DNA of 13,377 nt from Deltaproteobacteria bacterium (GTDB lineage Bacteria; Desulfobacterota; Desulfobacteria; Desulfobacterales; SURF-15), in NCBI GenBank assembly GCA_024644775.1, contig JAHEHB010000090.1, forward strand, positions 1-13,377, given 5' to 3'. A program made the position numbers and the translations under genes. The notes below the pieces were generated by a model. It ran no database searches. It was not told the DNA's origin and was given only the letters and a program-made list of their open reading frames with translations. Shown piece by piece: positions 6,669-13,377 of this stretch (its first letter is position 1; each line of letters opens with the position of its first letter).

Positions 6669-7571
6669 ATGAAATTCCAATCTAAAGAAGAAGCCGCCGG
6701 CGGATCGAGCGGATTGGATGTTAAAGCCATGGTCATCATGATCATCATTTGCTCCTCTTGGGGATTGAATCATGCGTTGACCAAAATGGCTTATGTGGAT
6801 ATTTCTCCGGTTCTGGCGGCGGCGATACGGTCGCTGCTGGCTGCAACCGGTTTGCTGATCTATTGCCGTATCGCCGGCATGTCACTTAAAATGGGTCCAG
6901 GGGGTCAATTCCATGCAGTGACGCTCGGACTCGTTTTTGGAGTAGAGTTTGTCTTTTTCTACGCGGGTATCAACTTGACCATGGCCTCCCGCGGGGCGAT
7001 CCTGTTGTACACCCAACCTTTTTTCACATCCCTGCTGGCTCACCTATTCTTACCGGGAGATCGGCTCAAATGGCGCCGTTCGCTGGGCTTGGTCCTGGCC
7101 TTTGTCGGTGTCGTTGCGGTAATTGGCGACACGCCCGGCCACGGCCGCCATAGCCTACTCGGTGACCTATTCTGTCTGACGGCCGGTTTTTTGTGGGCAG
7201 GGACTACCATTTACATTCGGATGTTTATGGTTTCCAGAGCCTCGGCTGTTCAAACCCTATTTTATGAACTCTTATATTCTTTTCCGGTGCTTATAACCGC
7301 TTCGTTTATTTTCGAGTCGGTCAGATTTGACCTAACCTCACAGTTGGCGGGCATTCTGCTCTATCAGGGAATCGGTGTCGCATGTATCAGTTATCTGATT
7401 TTTATCGGTCTACTCTATCGCTATCAGGCATCAACCCTGACTGCCTTCACATTCATCGGGCCGCTGACCGGTGTGCTTTTCTCCGGTTTGATCCTGGCCG
7501 AACCCCTGACCCTATCGCTTTTGCTTGGTTTAACGCTGGTGTCCATCGGCTTGTGGTTAGTCAATAAATAA
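6669..7571 (+). CDS. DMT-superfamily EamA-type transporter
   Basis: The 300-residue inner-membrane protein has about ten hydrophobic helices in two EamA repeats (about residues 20-150 and 165-298). Seen: SSWGLNHALTKMAY in helix 1, a family signature region; the P at SPVLAAAIRSLLAA in helix 2; and the second repeat opening with LLGDLFCLTAGFLWAGTTIYIR. Known relatives export amino acids, nucleosides or other metabolites, but many are uncharacterised and the substrate cannot be deduced. I chose the ATG at 6669: GGAG ends 8 nt before it and it gives the usual family length. The frame stays open upstream to an ATG at 6495, but those 58 extra codons encode a basic, non-membrane sequence unlike the family. 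The gene appears monocistronic; a weak 5-bp hairpin (TTCCG/CGGAA, 7572-7590) follows the stop. Confidence 0.92.
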   Translation: MKFQSKEEAAGGSSGLDVKAMVIMIIICSSWGLNHALTKMAYVDISPVLAAAIRSLLAATGLLIYCRIAGMSLKMGPGGQFHAVTLGLVFGVEFVFFYAGINLTMASRGAILLYTQPFFTSLLAHLFLPGDRLKWRRSLGLVLAFVGVVAVIGDTPGHGRHSLLGDLFCLTAGFLWAGTTIYIRMFMVSRASAVQTLFYELLYSFPVLITASFIFESVRFDLTSQLAGILLYQGIGVACISYLIFIGLLYRYQASTLTAFTFIGPLTGVLFSGLILAEPLTLSLLLGLTLVSIGLWLVNK

Positions 7572-7867
7572 TTCCGGGACACTATCGGAAAAGGAAAATG
7601 ATGACATGCAGAAAATTATAACCTGCTTTAAACATGACGGTCCTGTCTTCAGTCTTGACGGATATCAGGGTTCGATAGGGTTGATTTCGATTGTGTTTCG
7701 GAATCATGGAAATTCCAAGCACCAAAATACAAAATTCAAAACATTCAGATCGACCACGAGATACTGATAACTAATTAGAATGTTTCAATAAATTAGATGA
7801 GAGCCCTTCATTTAGATAGGAATCAAATGTATTGATATGTGGCAGACCGCCACATTCGTCAGGTCGC

Positions 7868-8062
7868 TCAAGAAAACCCTGTGGAAGCGCCAGGAGAGCA
7901 ACTCTTATCGCCGGACAATCCGATACAGCTGGCTGCGCTCATGAGTCGTTTAACATTTGTGTTGCAGCACTTTGGACAGGTTGTTTCTTCATCATCTCCT
8001 GCAAATACAAGCTTTTCAAAGCATTGATTGCAGCATTCACATTGATATTCATAAATGGGCAT
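7868..8062 (-). CDS. FmdB-family zinc ribbon protein
   Basis: This 64-residue protein opens with MPIYEYQCECC, the hallmark of FmdB/CxxC_CXXC_SSSS regulatory proteins. Seen: one CxxC at C8/C11 and another at C29/C32 (TCPKC), a single zinc ribbon, then the usual Ser/Gly/Ala-rich low-complexity tail (SAASCIGLSGDK) ending in a short Ser/Gly stretch. The family was first linked to formamidase/amidase regulation, but its real role is generally unknown. A strong AAGGAGG lies 5 nt before the ATG. It is monocistronic, convergent with the EamA gene, and its upstream spacer is long enough for its own promoter. Extra cysteines at 10, 14 and 33 are typical noise around the ribbon. Confidence 0.92.
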   Translation of the reverse strand: MPIYEYQCECCNQCFEKLVFAGDDEETTCPKCCNTNVKRLMSAASCIGLSGDKSCSPGASTGFS

Positions 8063-8376
8063 GGTATCCTCCTTAAGACTTACGCTTCATCATTGGAATA
8101 TTTTTAGAACCATGAAAGGTTCAAAAATCACAACCCTGAATGAACGAAAGTCGAGAGTGCCTCAGCTCCAAGGCGCCCAAGGGCGAAGCTGTAATAGTTT
8201 ACCGCGAATCCTTGGCAACACAGGAGATGGGGTGCTATCGGCTTTCCTATAGGTAAATAAAATGGAGAATTTCTTTCAACATATATTTCACTGATAGAAG
8301 ATTTACAAAATATTTATACAGGCTACGAATTGGGCAATAATTTAACAAGTTATATTTTTCTCCATTTTGTTTACGA
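8063..8376. other. Gene-free spacer holding a foldback element
   Basis: The 314-base spacer lies upstream of fmdB-like (minus) and downstream of the thioesterase gene (minus). The left part has a short GC-rich palindrome CGCCCAAGGGCG near 8180 but no riboswitch family that I recognise. The right part is the inverted-repeat element at 8253-8374. No coding sequence is supported. Confidence 0.55.
8253..8374. repeat. 122-bp foldback element with 17-bp terminal inverted repeats
   Basis: The left end GTAAATAAAATGGAGAA (8253-8269) is the reverse complement of the right end (8358-8374) with a single mismatch (16 of 17). The 88-bp interior is A/T-rich and non-coding. The right arm ends two bases before the stop codon of the thioesterase gene (8379-8377). 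No clear target duplication is seen. Its ends differ from those of the element at 1582-1700, so it belongs to another family. Confidence 0.55.
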
Positions 8377-8802
8377 TCATTTAGGGTACAATAATTTCTG
8401 TTGATATTCAAGCAACTTATTTTTTAGTGTCTTTGAAACCGGTATCGATCGATTCCGGTTGTAATCAAAGCAAACTTGAACAGTTTCTCCCTTTGCAAAG
8501 AGTTTCGATGGATCGATTCGATCGGTCAATTCGTAGCTTAACTCAAAACTTTTGCTTCCGATTTCTCCAACCGTCATATGAAGTGCCAATGGATTGCCTA
8601 ACTTTGCAGGTTTAAGGTAATCGCAGCTAACATGGGCTACGATAAATCGAAATTCATACGGATCAGAGTTACCATAAAGTTTTTGAAAGAGGCTCTTTCT
8701 TCCTTCTTCAAAATAGGTAAAGTATACGGCATTATTTACATGCCCCAGTACATCGAGATCTCGAAATCGAACATCAATCGGAATGGTAAACCGCTTATTC
8801 AT
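8377..8802 (-). CDS. Acyl-CoA thioesterase, 4HBT/YbgC-like hotdog fold
   Basis: The 141 residues match the usual 130-145 length of single-domain 4-hydroxybenzoyl-CoA thioesterase-type enzymes, which hydrolyse acyl-CoA or aryl-CoA thioesters in the cytoplasm. Seen: the active-site block RFRDLDVLGHVNNAVYFTYF near residues 12-31, where the second Asp of DLD is the expected catalytic residue and GHVNN begins the long hotdog helix with FEEGR; then CDYLKPAKLGNPL, a typical second-strand motif. The substrate is not deducible. I chose the ATG at 8802-8800. The frame opens 12 codons earlier with TTG at 8838, but that TTG lies inside a TTGACA that looks like a -35 element, and neither start has a clear ribosome site. 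The gene is divergent from the MEMO-family gene. Confidence 0.88.
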   Translation of the reverse strand: MNKRFTIPIDVRFRDLDVLGHVNNAVYFTYFEEGRKSLFQKLYGNSDPYEFRFIVAHVSCDYLKPAKLGNPLALHMTVGEIGSKSFELSYELTDRIDPSKLFAKGETVQVCFDYNRNRSIPVSKTLKNKLLEYQQKLLYPK

Positions 8803-8816
8803 TTGATTAAACTTTA

Positions 8817-8838
8817 TGAACTCGTCAATATATGTCAA
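8817..8838 (-). promoter_or_regulatory. Possible promoter of the thioesterase gene
   Basis: On the minus strand TTGACA (8838-8833) is followed after 16 bp by TAAAGT, a 4-of-6 match to the -10 consensus. Transcription would begin only a few bases before the ATG at 8802, which again suggests a very short or absent leader. The -10 match is weak. Confidence 0.3.
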
Positions 8839-8995
8839 GGGTGTTCACTAATAAACAATCAGTTCTTCAGGAAAATATGTTGGACATGCAAAATCAGATA
8901 TGACAAAATAGGCGTATTGTTTATTTGTTTAATAATAATATCAACTGCTTAAATTACTACGACAGTTTATTGCTTGGCAATTTAACCGATAGTGG

Positions 8996-9005
8996 AAGGA
9001 GGTGA
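8996..9005 (+). promoter_or_regulatory. Strong ribosome binding site that sets the MEMO-family start
   Basis: AAGGAGGTGA, a full anti-16S match, ends 5 nt before the ATG at 9011. A GTG at 9002 in the same frame overlaps this site and cannot be the start served by it. Confidence 0.75.
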
Positions 9006-9010
9006 GGTGT

Positions 9011-9862
9011 ATGAAGGTCCGAAAATCGGTCTATTCAGGAAGCTGGTATCCAGCAACCGCCCGTGAGTGTGAAAAAGAGATTAAAGAATTTTTGATGGAA
9101 GGCCAGGATCGGCATGTATTGAACCGGCCCCTGGTCGGCGGTATCGTCCCCCACGCCGGCTGGTATTATTCCGGAAAAATCGCCTGCAACGTCATTAAAC
9201 ATTTGGCAGGAGATCCTCAACCGGACGTATTCATTGTTTTTGGAATGCACCTTGATTCGAGCGCTCCCAGTTACATCATGGCACAAGGGGCATGGCAGAC
9301 CCCATTGGGTGAAATCGAGATTCAGGAAGAGCTTGCCGGTGAGCTGACTCAACAGTTTCAGTTCGAGATTGAAAACCCTGACCATTTTACACCCGATAAC
9401 ACCATCGAGCTGCAGCTTCCATTCATCAAATATTTCTTTGAAAAAGTGAAACTGGTTCCCATCGGTGTTCCGCCGATCGAAAGCTCACTAGGTATCGGGC
9501 GATCTGCGATAGAAACTGCGAATCGTCAGGGCTTAACGGTGAAAGTACTGGGATCTACCGATTTAACCCATTATGGACACAATTATGGGTATGCACCGAA
9601 AGGAACCGGATCGCGCGCCGTTGATTGGGTAAAGAATCAAAACGACCAGAGCGTCATCGATGCGCTGCTCGCCATGGAACCAGAGCGTGTGATCCAAGAG
9701 GCAATGGCGAATCAAAATGCCTGCTGCGCAGGTGCAGCTGCAGCAGCCATTTTAGCAGGAAAAGCCCTTGGTGCATCTCAGGCAGAGGCCATCGATTATA
9801 CAACCAGCTACGACAAGAGCCCCAGCGACAGTTTTGTCGGATACGTGGGAATCGTGTTTTAA
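9011..9862 (+). CDS. amrB: MEMO1 family / AmmeMemoRadiSam system protein B
   Basis: The 283-residue protein covers the whole MEMO domain, at usual length. Seen: KSVYSGSWYP at the start, IVPHAGWYYSG with H48, FGMHLDSS with H80, STDLTHYG with D184 and H187, and NACCAGAAAAA with C238/C239. The positions equivalent to the human MEMO metal site (two His and one Cys) therefore look intact. The fold is related to extradiol dioxygenases such as LigB, and human MEMO binds copper; the bacterial role is not settled. In many prokaryotes it is encoded with an AMMECR1-domain protein and a radical SAM enzyme, but neither is adjacent here, so this is a solo copy unless the partners are elsewhere. The following glnS gene is on the same strand 132 bp downstream and probably has its own signals. 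Confidence 0.92.
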   Translation: MKVRKSVYSGSWYPATARECEKEIKEFLMEGQDRHVLNRPLVGGIVPHAGWYYSGKIACNVIKHLAGDPQPDVFIVFGMHLDSSAPSYIMAQGAWQTPLGEIEIQEELAGELTQQFQFEIENPDHFTPDNTIELQLPFIKYFFEKVKLVPIGVPPIESSLGIGRSAIETANRQGLTVKVLGSTDLTHYGHNYGYAPKGTGSRAVDWVKNQNDQSVIDALLAMEPERVIQEAMANQNACCAGAAAAAILAGKALGASQAEAIDYTTSYDKSPSDSFVGYVGIVF

Positions 9863-9994
9863 ATGATAGGTAATTTTGTTATAGTTCCCGACATTTTTTC
9901 AACTCTCAAAGAATGACAAAATGGTTTGATTCTTAAATGGATCGCCCGGATTATCGGGGTGAACGGCGAGCCCTACTAGAAAGGTCCCTTGACT

Positions 9995-11686
9995 ATGGCT
10001 AAAAAAGAACCATCTCCTTCAACCGATTTTATTCGCACGATAATTGAAGAAGATTTAAGAACAAATAAGAACGACGGACAGGTGATGACGCGATTTCCTC
10101 CTGAACCCAACGGGTATTTGCACATCGGTCATGCCAAGTCAATCAGCCTTAATTTTGGAATCGCACAGCAGTATAAAGGTTTTTGCAACCTGCGCTTCGA
10201 TGATACCAATCCAACCAAAGAGACAACGGAATATGTCGAATCAATCATGGAAGACACCCGGTGGATTGGCTACGATTGGGACGAACGGCTTTATTTCGCA
10301 TCCGACTATTTTGAACAACTCTACGGTTATGCGATTCAACTCATCAAAGACGGCAAAGCCTATGTAGACAGTTTAAGCCCGCAAGATATCCGGGATTACC
10401 GGGGTACCCTGACGGAGCCGGGCAAAGATAGCCCCTATCGCAATCGTTCGATTGAGGAGAACCTGGATTTATTTACACGGATGCGTGCGGGTGAATTCGA
10501 CGATGGAACGCATGTTCTCAGGGCAAAGATCGACATGGCCCATCCCAATTTGAATATGCGCGATCCGGTGATATACCGTATTCGACAGGTATCGCACCAT
10601 CGCACCGGTAATCAATGGTGTATCTATCCCATGTACGATTTTACCCATTGTCTGTCGGATGCCATCGAAGGGATTACCCATTCCCTATGTTCCCAAGAAT
10701 ACGAAGATCATCGTCCCCTTTACGATTGGTTCTTAGATCAATTGAATACTCCCTGTCATCCGCAACAAATCGAATTTGCACGCTTAAATCTCAACTATAC
10801 CGTCATGAGTAAACGGAAGTTGCTAAAATTGGTGGAAGGAGGGCATGTCAGCGGTTGGGCTGATCCGCGAATGCCGACCATATCCGGGATGCGAAGGCGT
10901 GGATACACACCCGCGGCCATCCGCAATTTTTGTGATCGCATTGGCGTGGCGAAACGGGATAGTGTCGTAGACTTGGCGCTTTTGGAGTACTGTGTCCGGG
11001 AAGAATTAAACAACGTCGCTCCCCGCGTAATGGGCGTGCTTCACCCCCTTCGGGTGGTAATTGAAAACTATCCGGAAGATCGTATCGAAGAACTGGAAGC
11101 CCCTTACCATCCGGAAGATTCCCGTTTCGGATCTCGAAAAATACCTTTTTCAAAGGTTCTCTACATCGAACGGGATGACTTTATGGAAGAACCGCCCAAA
11201 AAGTTTTTTCGCCTGGCGCCCGGCCGAGAAGTGAGACTTCGGTATGCCTATTATATCCGCTGCGAAAACGTGATAAAAGACGAAAACACCGGTGAAGTGG
11301 TAGAAGTGCGCTGCACCTATGACCCGGAGACAAAAGGCGGATGGTCTAAAGATGGGCGTAAGGTCAGGGGAACCCTACATTGGGTTTCGGCACCCCATTG
11401 CGTTCGTGCAGAAGTTCGATTGTACGATCGGCTGTTTACAGTAGAAAACCCTGCGGCTGAAAAAGATAACGACTTTTCGAATTATCTAAATTCAAAATCA
11501 TTGGAAACTTTAAAAAATTGTCCGGTTGAACCTAGCCTGGCTGACGCCGCAAAGGGAAGCCATTATCAATTCGAGCGTCTCGGCTATTTTTGTGTCGACC
11601 CTAATGATTCTTCCGAAAAATCCCTTGTATTTAACCGAACCGTTACGCTGCGCGATACCTGGGCGAAGATCTTAAAAAAACAGTAA
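9995..11686 (+). CDS. glnS: Glutaminyl-tRNA synthetase
   Basis: The 563-residue class I synthetase (E. coli enzyme 554) charges tRNA(Gln) with glutamine. Seen: [18 protein letters not shown] with HIGH at residues 43-46, the following LRFDDTNP block, [18 protein letters not shown] in the catalytic core, the KMSKS-type loop as VMSKRKL at about 270-276, then [20 protein letters not shown], which in this family marks GlnRS rather than GluRS. The C-terminal beta-barrel anticodon-binding region is complete, ending in [10 protein letters not shown]. Start: ATG at 9995, with AAAGG 10 nt upstream; a TTG at 9989 two codons earlier is possible. The stop is 15 bp from the stop of the convergent flavodoxin gene, with no obvious terminator between. 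Its presence implies direct Gln-tRNA(Gln) formation rather than sole reliance on GatCAB amidation. Confidence 0.97.
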   Translation: MAKKEPSPSTDFIRTIIEEDLRTNKNDGQVMTRFPPEPNGYLHIGHAKSISLNFGIAQQYKGFCNLRFDDTNPTKETTEYVESIMEDTRWIGYDWDERLYFASDYFEQLYGYAIQLIKDGKAYVDSLSPQDIRDYRGTLTEPGKDSPYRNRSIEENLDLFTRMRAGEFDDGTHVLRAKIDMAHPNLNMRDPVIYRIRQVSHHRTGNQWCIYPMYDFTHCLSDAIEGITHSLCSQEYEDHRPLYDWFLDQLNTPCHPQQIEFARLNLNYTVMSKRKLLKLVEGGHVSGWADPRMPTISGMRRRGYTPAAIRNFCDRIGVAKRDSVVDLALLEYCVREELNNVAPRVMGVLHPLRVVIENYPEDRIEELEAPYHPEDSRFGSRKIPFSKVLYIERDDFMEEPPKKFFRLAPGREVRLRYAYYIRCENVIKDENTGEVVEVRCTYDPETKGGWSKDGRKVRGTLHWVSAPHCVRAEVRLYDRLFTVENPAAEKDNDFSNYLNSKSLETLKNCPVEPSLADAAKGSHYQFERLGYFCVDPNDSSEKSLVFNRTVTLRDTWAKILKKQ

Positions 11687-11701
11687 AGTAAATCGATGTG
11701 A

Positions 11702-12145
11702 TTAACCGAATTTTTGCCCGACGGCTTTCCCGTAATCCTGGCACGCACGCATGCCATCCGGTGTGTTGAGTGAATGTTCTTTGATGCTAAGGGCACCCAA
11801 ATCAATGACATCCATTTTAAAAACATGCTGCATGGTATCATAAATCATCTGTGCGGATTCTCCGCTGTGGGTGTATGAGCCGAACGAACCGCCGATCTTT
11901 CCAACCAGGTTCGCTTTTTCCGCTGAGAAAAGAAAGTTTTTCATACTGCCGGTTAGATCTCGATGGTATGTTGGGCACCCAAAAACATAACCATCGTATC
12001 CTTCCAACTCCTTTTCCGATTTAATCTCAGCAACTTTTCTAATATCTGCAACGTTTCCCGTAAACCGGATTCCCTCGGCGATGTATTCTGCCATTTTTTC
12101 CGTATTGCCCGTTCTGCTGATATAGCTTACCAGAACTTTTTTCAT
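11702..12145 (-). CDS. Flavodoxin family protein
   Basis: The 147-residue protein is a short-chain-length flavodoxin-like FMN electron carrier or flavodoxin-domain protein. Seen: MKKVLVSYISRTGNTEKMAE with the FMN phosphate loop S10-R-T-G-N-T15; the second strand and YDGYVFGCPTYHRD, where the FMN-ring loop falls; and GSFGSYTHSGESAQ, the third FMN-facing loop typical of flavodoxin domains of the FprA/YqiX-like type. No membrane segment or signal is present. AAAGGAGAA lies 5-7 nt before the ATG. It starts 17 bp after the stop of the SpoIIE-type phosphatase gene on the same strand, so the two are probably one transcript. Redox partner unknown. Confidence 0.92.
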   Translation of the reverse strand: MKKVLVSYISRTGNTEKMAEYIAEGIRFTGNVADIRKVAEIKSEKELEGYDGYVFGCPTYHRDLTGSMKNFLFSAEKANLVGKIGGSFGSYTHSGESAQMIYDTMQHVFKMDVIDLGALSIKEHSLNTPDGMRACQDYGKAVGQKFG

Positions 12146-12162
12146 GATAAATTCTCCTTTTT

Positions 12163-13377
12163 TTAATTTGAAATGGGAATCCTCTGAATCGACAAGAGCG
12201 TCACATCATCTTCCTGTTCGGCGTTTTCTATGTGGGTAAACAAACTTGTCTTGATTCGATTCAGCAAATCCGATGCAGATACTACGGATTGTTCGAGCAA
12301 GGATTCCAGTCGATTTTTGGTGAACGATTTGCCGTCAGAGGAAAGCGCATCCGTAAGACCGTCTGTATATCCAATCAGGATATCGCCAGGTTCTAAATTG
12401 ACCTGAACGGCACTGAACATGTGATCGGCAATGACACCGACAGCAGGGCCATTGGGATCGAGACGTTTTTTTGCACCGTTTGAGCCCACGATATAAGGGG
12501 GTTCATGTCCCCCGTTGATATAAGTCAGCACACCAGTGACAGGGTCCAATACACCAAAAAACAGGGTCGCAAACATACCAAGATCGCCATGGTTGGACGC
12601 AATGTATTTATTGGTAAGACGGACGGCTTCCAGAGCATTTCGCTGAAAAGAGTTGGCCGTCGCTTTATCTAAAGCTGAACCGGCCAAGGTAGATTTTGGT
12701 TTGTGATTTGGCAGCGCTAAACCCTCAAGGGCCGTTTGACCTGAAAAGACACGAATCAAACTGCGAAACAACGCCATAAATAACGCGGCCCCCACCCCTT
12801 TATCACACACATCAGCGATGACAATACCGATATGGTTGCCGGGAAGCTCAAAGACGTCGTAGAAATCACCGGCCACCTGACGGGCGGGCTTAAAGAACGC
12901 ACTAAACTCCCATCCTGGTATCTCCGGCAGATGTGAAGGGAAGAAATTCTGCTGCATCTTCCGACCTTGTTCGAGTTCATTGTTAAGCGCGGCGGAATAG
13001 GTTTGAACTTGCGTTAGGCTTTCTTGTAAGAGTTTCTCTGCCCGTTTTCGCTCGGTGATGGCCTCGGTAATTTGATGGAACATTTTCATAAAAGCAGAAA
13101 TAACTTCTCCCAGTTCGTCCTTGCGTTTAATTGAAGCAGAATCGAACTCAGGAACTTCCCGATCGCTTTGTACCGCTTCACCGGCTTTAATTAGGTCTCC
13201 CCTTAATTTAAGGATCGGGGTAACCGCAATAGGGTCTAAAGCAATCCAGGCTCCCACAGTGACAAATATGGAAATGATAACGACCAGTCCCGCAATTCTC
13301 AACGCGTACGCATTTAAATCGCTTTTTATGGAAGTGGCTTCAATACCCACAAGTAGGGTATATTCATTTTGCATCAA
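12163..13377 (-). CDS. Membrane-anchored HAMP-SpoIIE (PP2C-type) serine phosphatase, 5' end beyond window
   Basis: The C-terminal 404 residues are visible; the frame runs off the right edge, and the first visible residues (EYTLLVGIEAT) look like the end of an extracytoplasmic sensor domain. Seen, numbering from the edge: a membrane helix at about 28-48, a HAMP linker (about 50-105, with PILKLRGDL and DELGEVISAF), a coiled-coil signalling helix (about 105-145), QQNFFPSHLPEIPGWEF, then the SpoIIE/RsbU core with AGDFYDVF (D171, D174), IADVCDKGVGAALFM (D189), INGGHEPPYIV and GYTDGLTDALS (D339). These acidic residues are the expected Mn/Mg ligands and all are present. Relatives dephosphorylate anti-sigma-factor antagonists in partner-switching pathways; the antagonist is not in the window. 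Sensing in the periplasm is inferred from the topology. Confidence 0.93.
   Translation of the reverse strand: MMQNEYTLLVGIEATSIKSDLNAYALRIAGLVVIISIFVTVGAWIALDPIAVTPILKLRGDLIKAGEAVQSDREVPEFDSASIKRKDELGEVISAFMKMFHQITEAITERKRAEKLLQESLTQVQTYSAALNNELEQGRKMQQNFFPSHLPEIPGWEFSAFFKPARQVAGDFYDVFELPGNHIGIVIADVCDKGVGAALFMALFRSLIRVFSGQTALEGLALPNHKPKSTLAGSALDKATANSFQRNALEAVRLTNKYIASNHGDLGMFATLFFGVLDPVTGVLTYINGGHEPPYIVGSNGAKKRLDPNGPAVGVIADHMFSAVQVNLEPGDILIGYTDGLTDALSSDGKSFTKNRLESLLEQSVVSASDLLNRIKTSLFTHIENAEQEDDVTLLSIQRIPISN

Noticed and set aside
7606..7767. 53-codon open frame after the EamA gene
   Set aside because: Low-complexity A/T-rich second half, weak ribosome site and no recognisable family; more likely spacer.
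8063..8252. Spacer upstream of the FmdB-like gene considered as a riboswitch
   Set aside because: I could not match the conserved cores of cobalamin, SAM, glycine, c-di-GMP, fluoride or ZTP riboswitches.

Overview
The window reads as an ordinary chromosomal stretch from a free-living, Gram-negative-like bacterium of moderate GC content. The best guess is an anaerobic Desulfobacterota (Desulfobacterales-like) lineage. This is an inference from the gene mix: a HyuA-type hydantoinase/oxoprolinase, a solo MEMO-family protein, an FmdB zinc ribbon, GlnRS, a free-standing flavodoxin and a HAMP-SpoIIE phosphatase, separated by repeat-bearing spacers. No 16S or other marker is present to prove it. I see no tRNA, rRNA, CRISPR array, transposase or phage gene.

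Layout. (1) 1-1493, minus strand: the N-terminal 497 residues of a hydantoinase/5-oxoprolinase A-type ASKHA ATPase. Its only Shine-Dalgarno-positioned start is ATT. (2) 1518-2126: a gene-free spacer holding a 119-bp foldback element (1582-1700) with a 9-bp-stem core hairpin, and an extended -10 promoter directly before the next gene. (3) 2127-5565, plus strand: two overlapping genes, a SNF2-family helicase with an N-terminal TPR-like region and a 369-residue coiled-coil protein ending in a seven-cysteine zinc-binding tail. This pair is the strongest candidate here for an under-described system. (4) 5566-5886: a spacer with a Cys-rich open stretch, a 12-bp inverted repeat, an 8-bp tandem repeat and a second copy of the core repeat of the first foldback element.

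(5) 5887-6195, minus: a small antibiotic-biosynthesis-monooxygenase (ABM) domain protein. (6) 6669-7571, plus: a ten-helix DMT/EamA exporter. (7) 7868-8062, minus: an FmdB zinc-ribbon protein. (8) 8253-8374: a 122-bp element bounded by 17-bp inverted repeats, ending directly at the 3' end of a hotdog-fold acyl-CoA thioesterase (8377-8802, minus). (9) 9011-9862, plus: a MEMO1-family (AmmeMemoRadiSam protein B) protein without its usual partners nearby. (10) 9995-11686, plus: glutaminyl-tRNA synthetase. (11) 11702-13377, minus: a likely two-gene operon of a truncated membrane-anchored HAMP-SpoIIE phosphatase followed 17 bp later by a flavodoxin, converging on glnS with only a 15-bp gap.

Most genes look independent; the two clear functional couplings are the helicase/zinc-protein pair and the phosphatase/flavodoxin pair. 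All genes read through without frameshifts.
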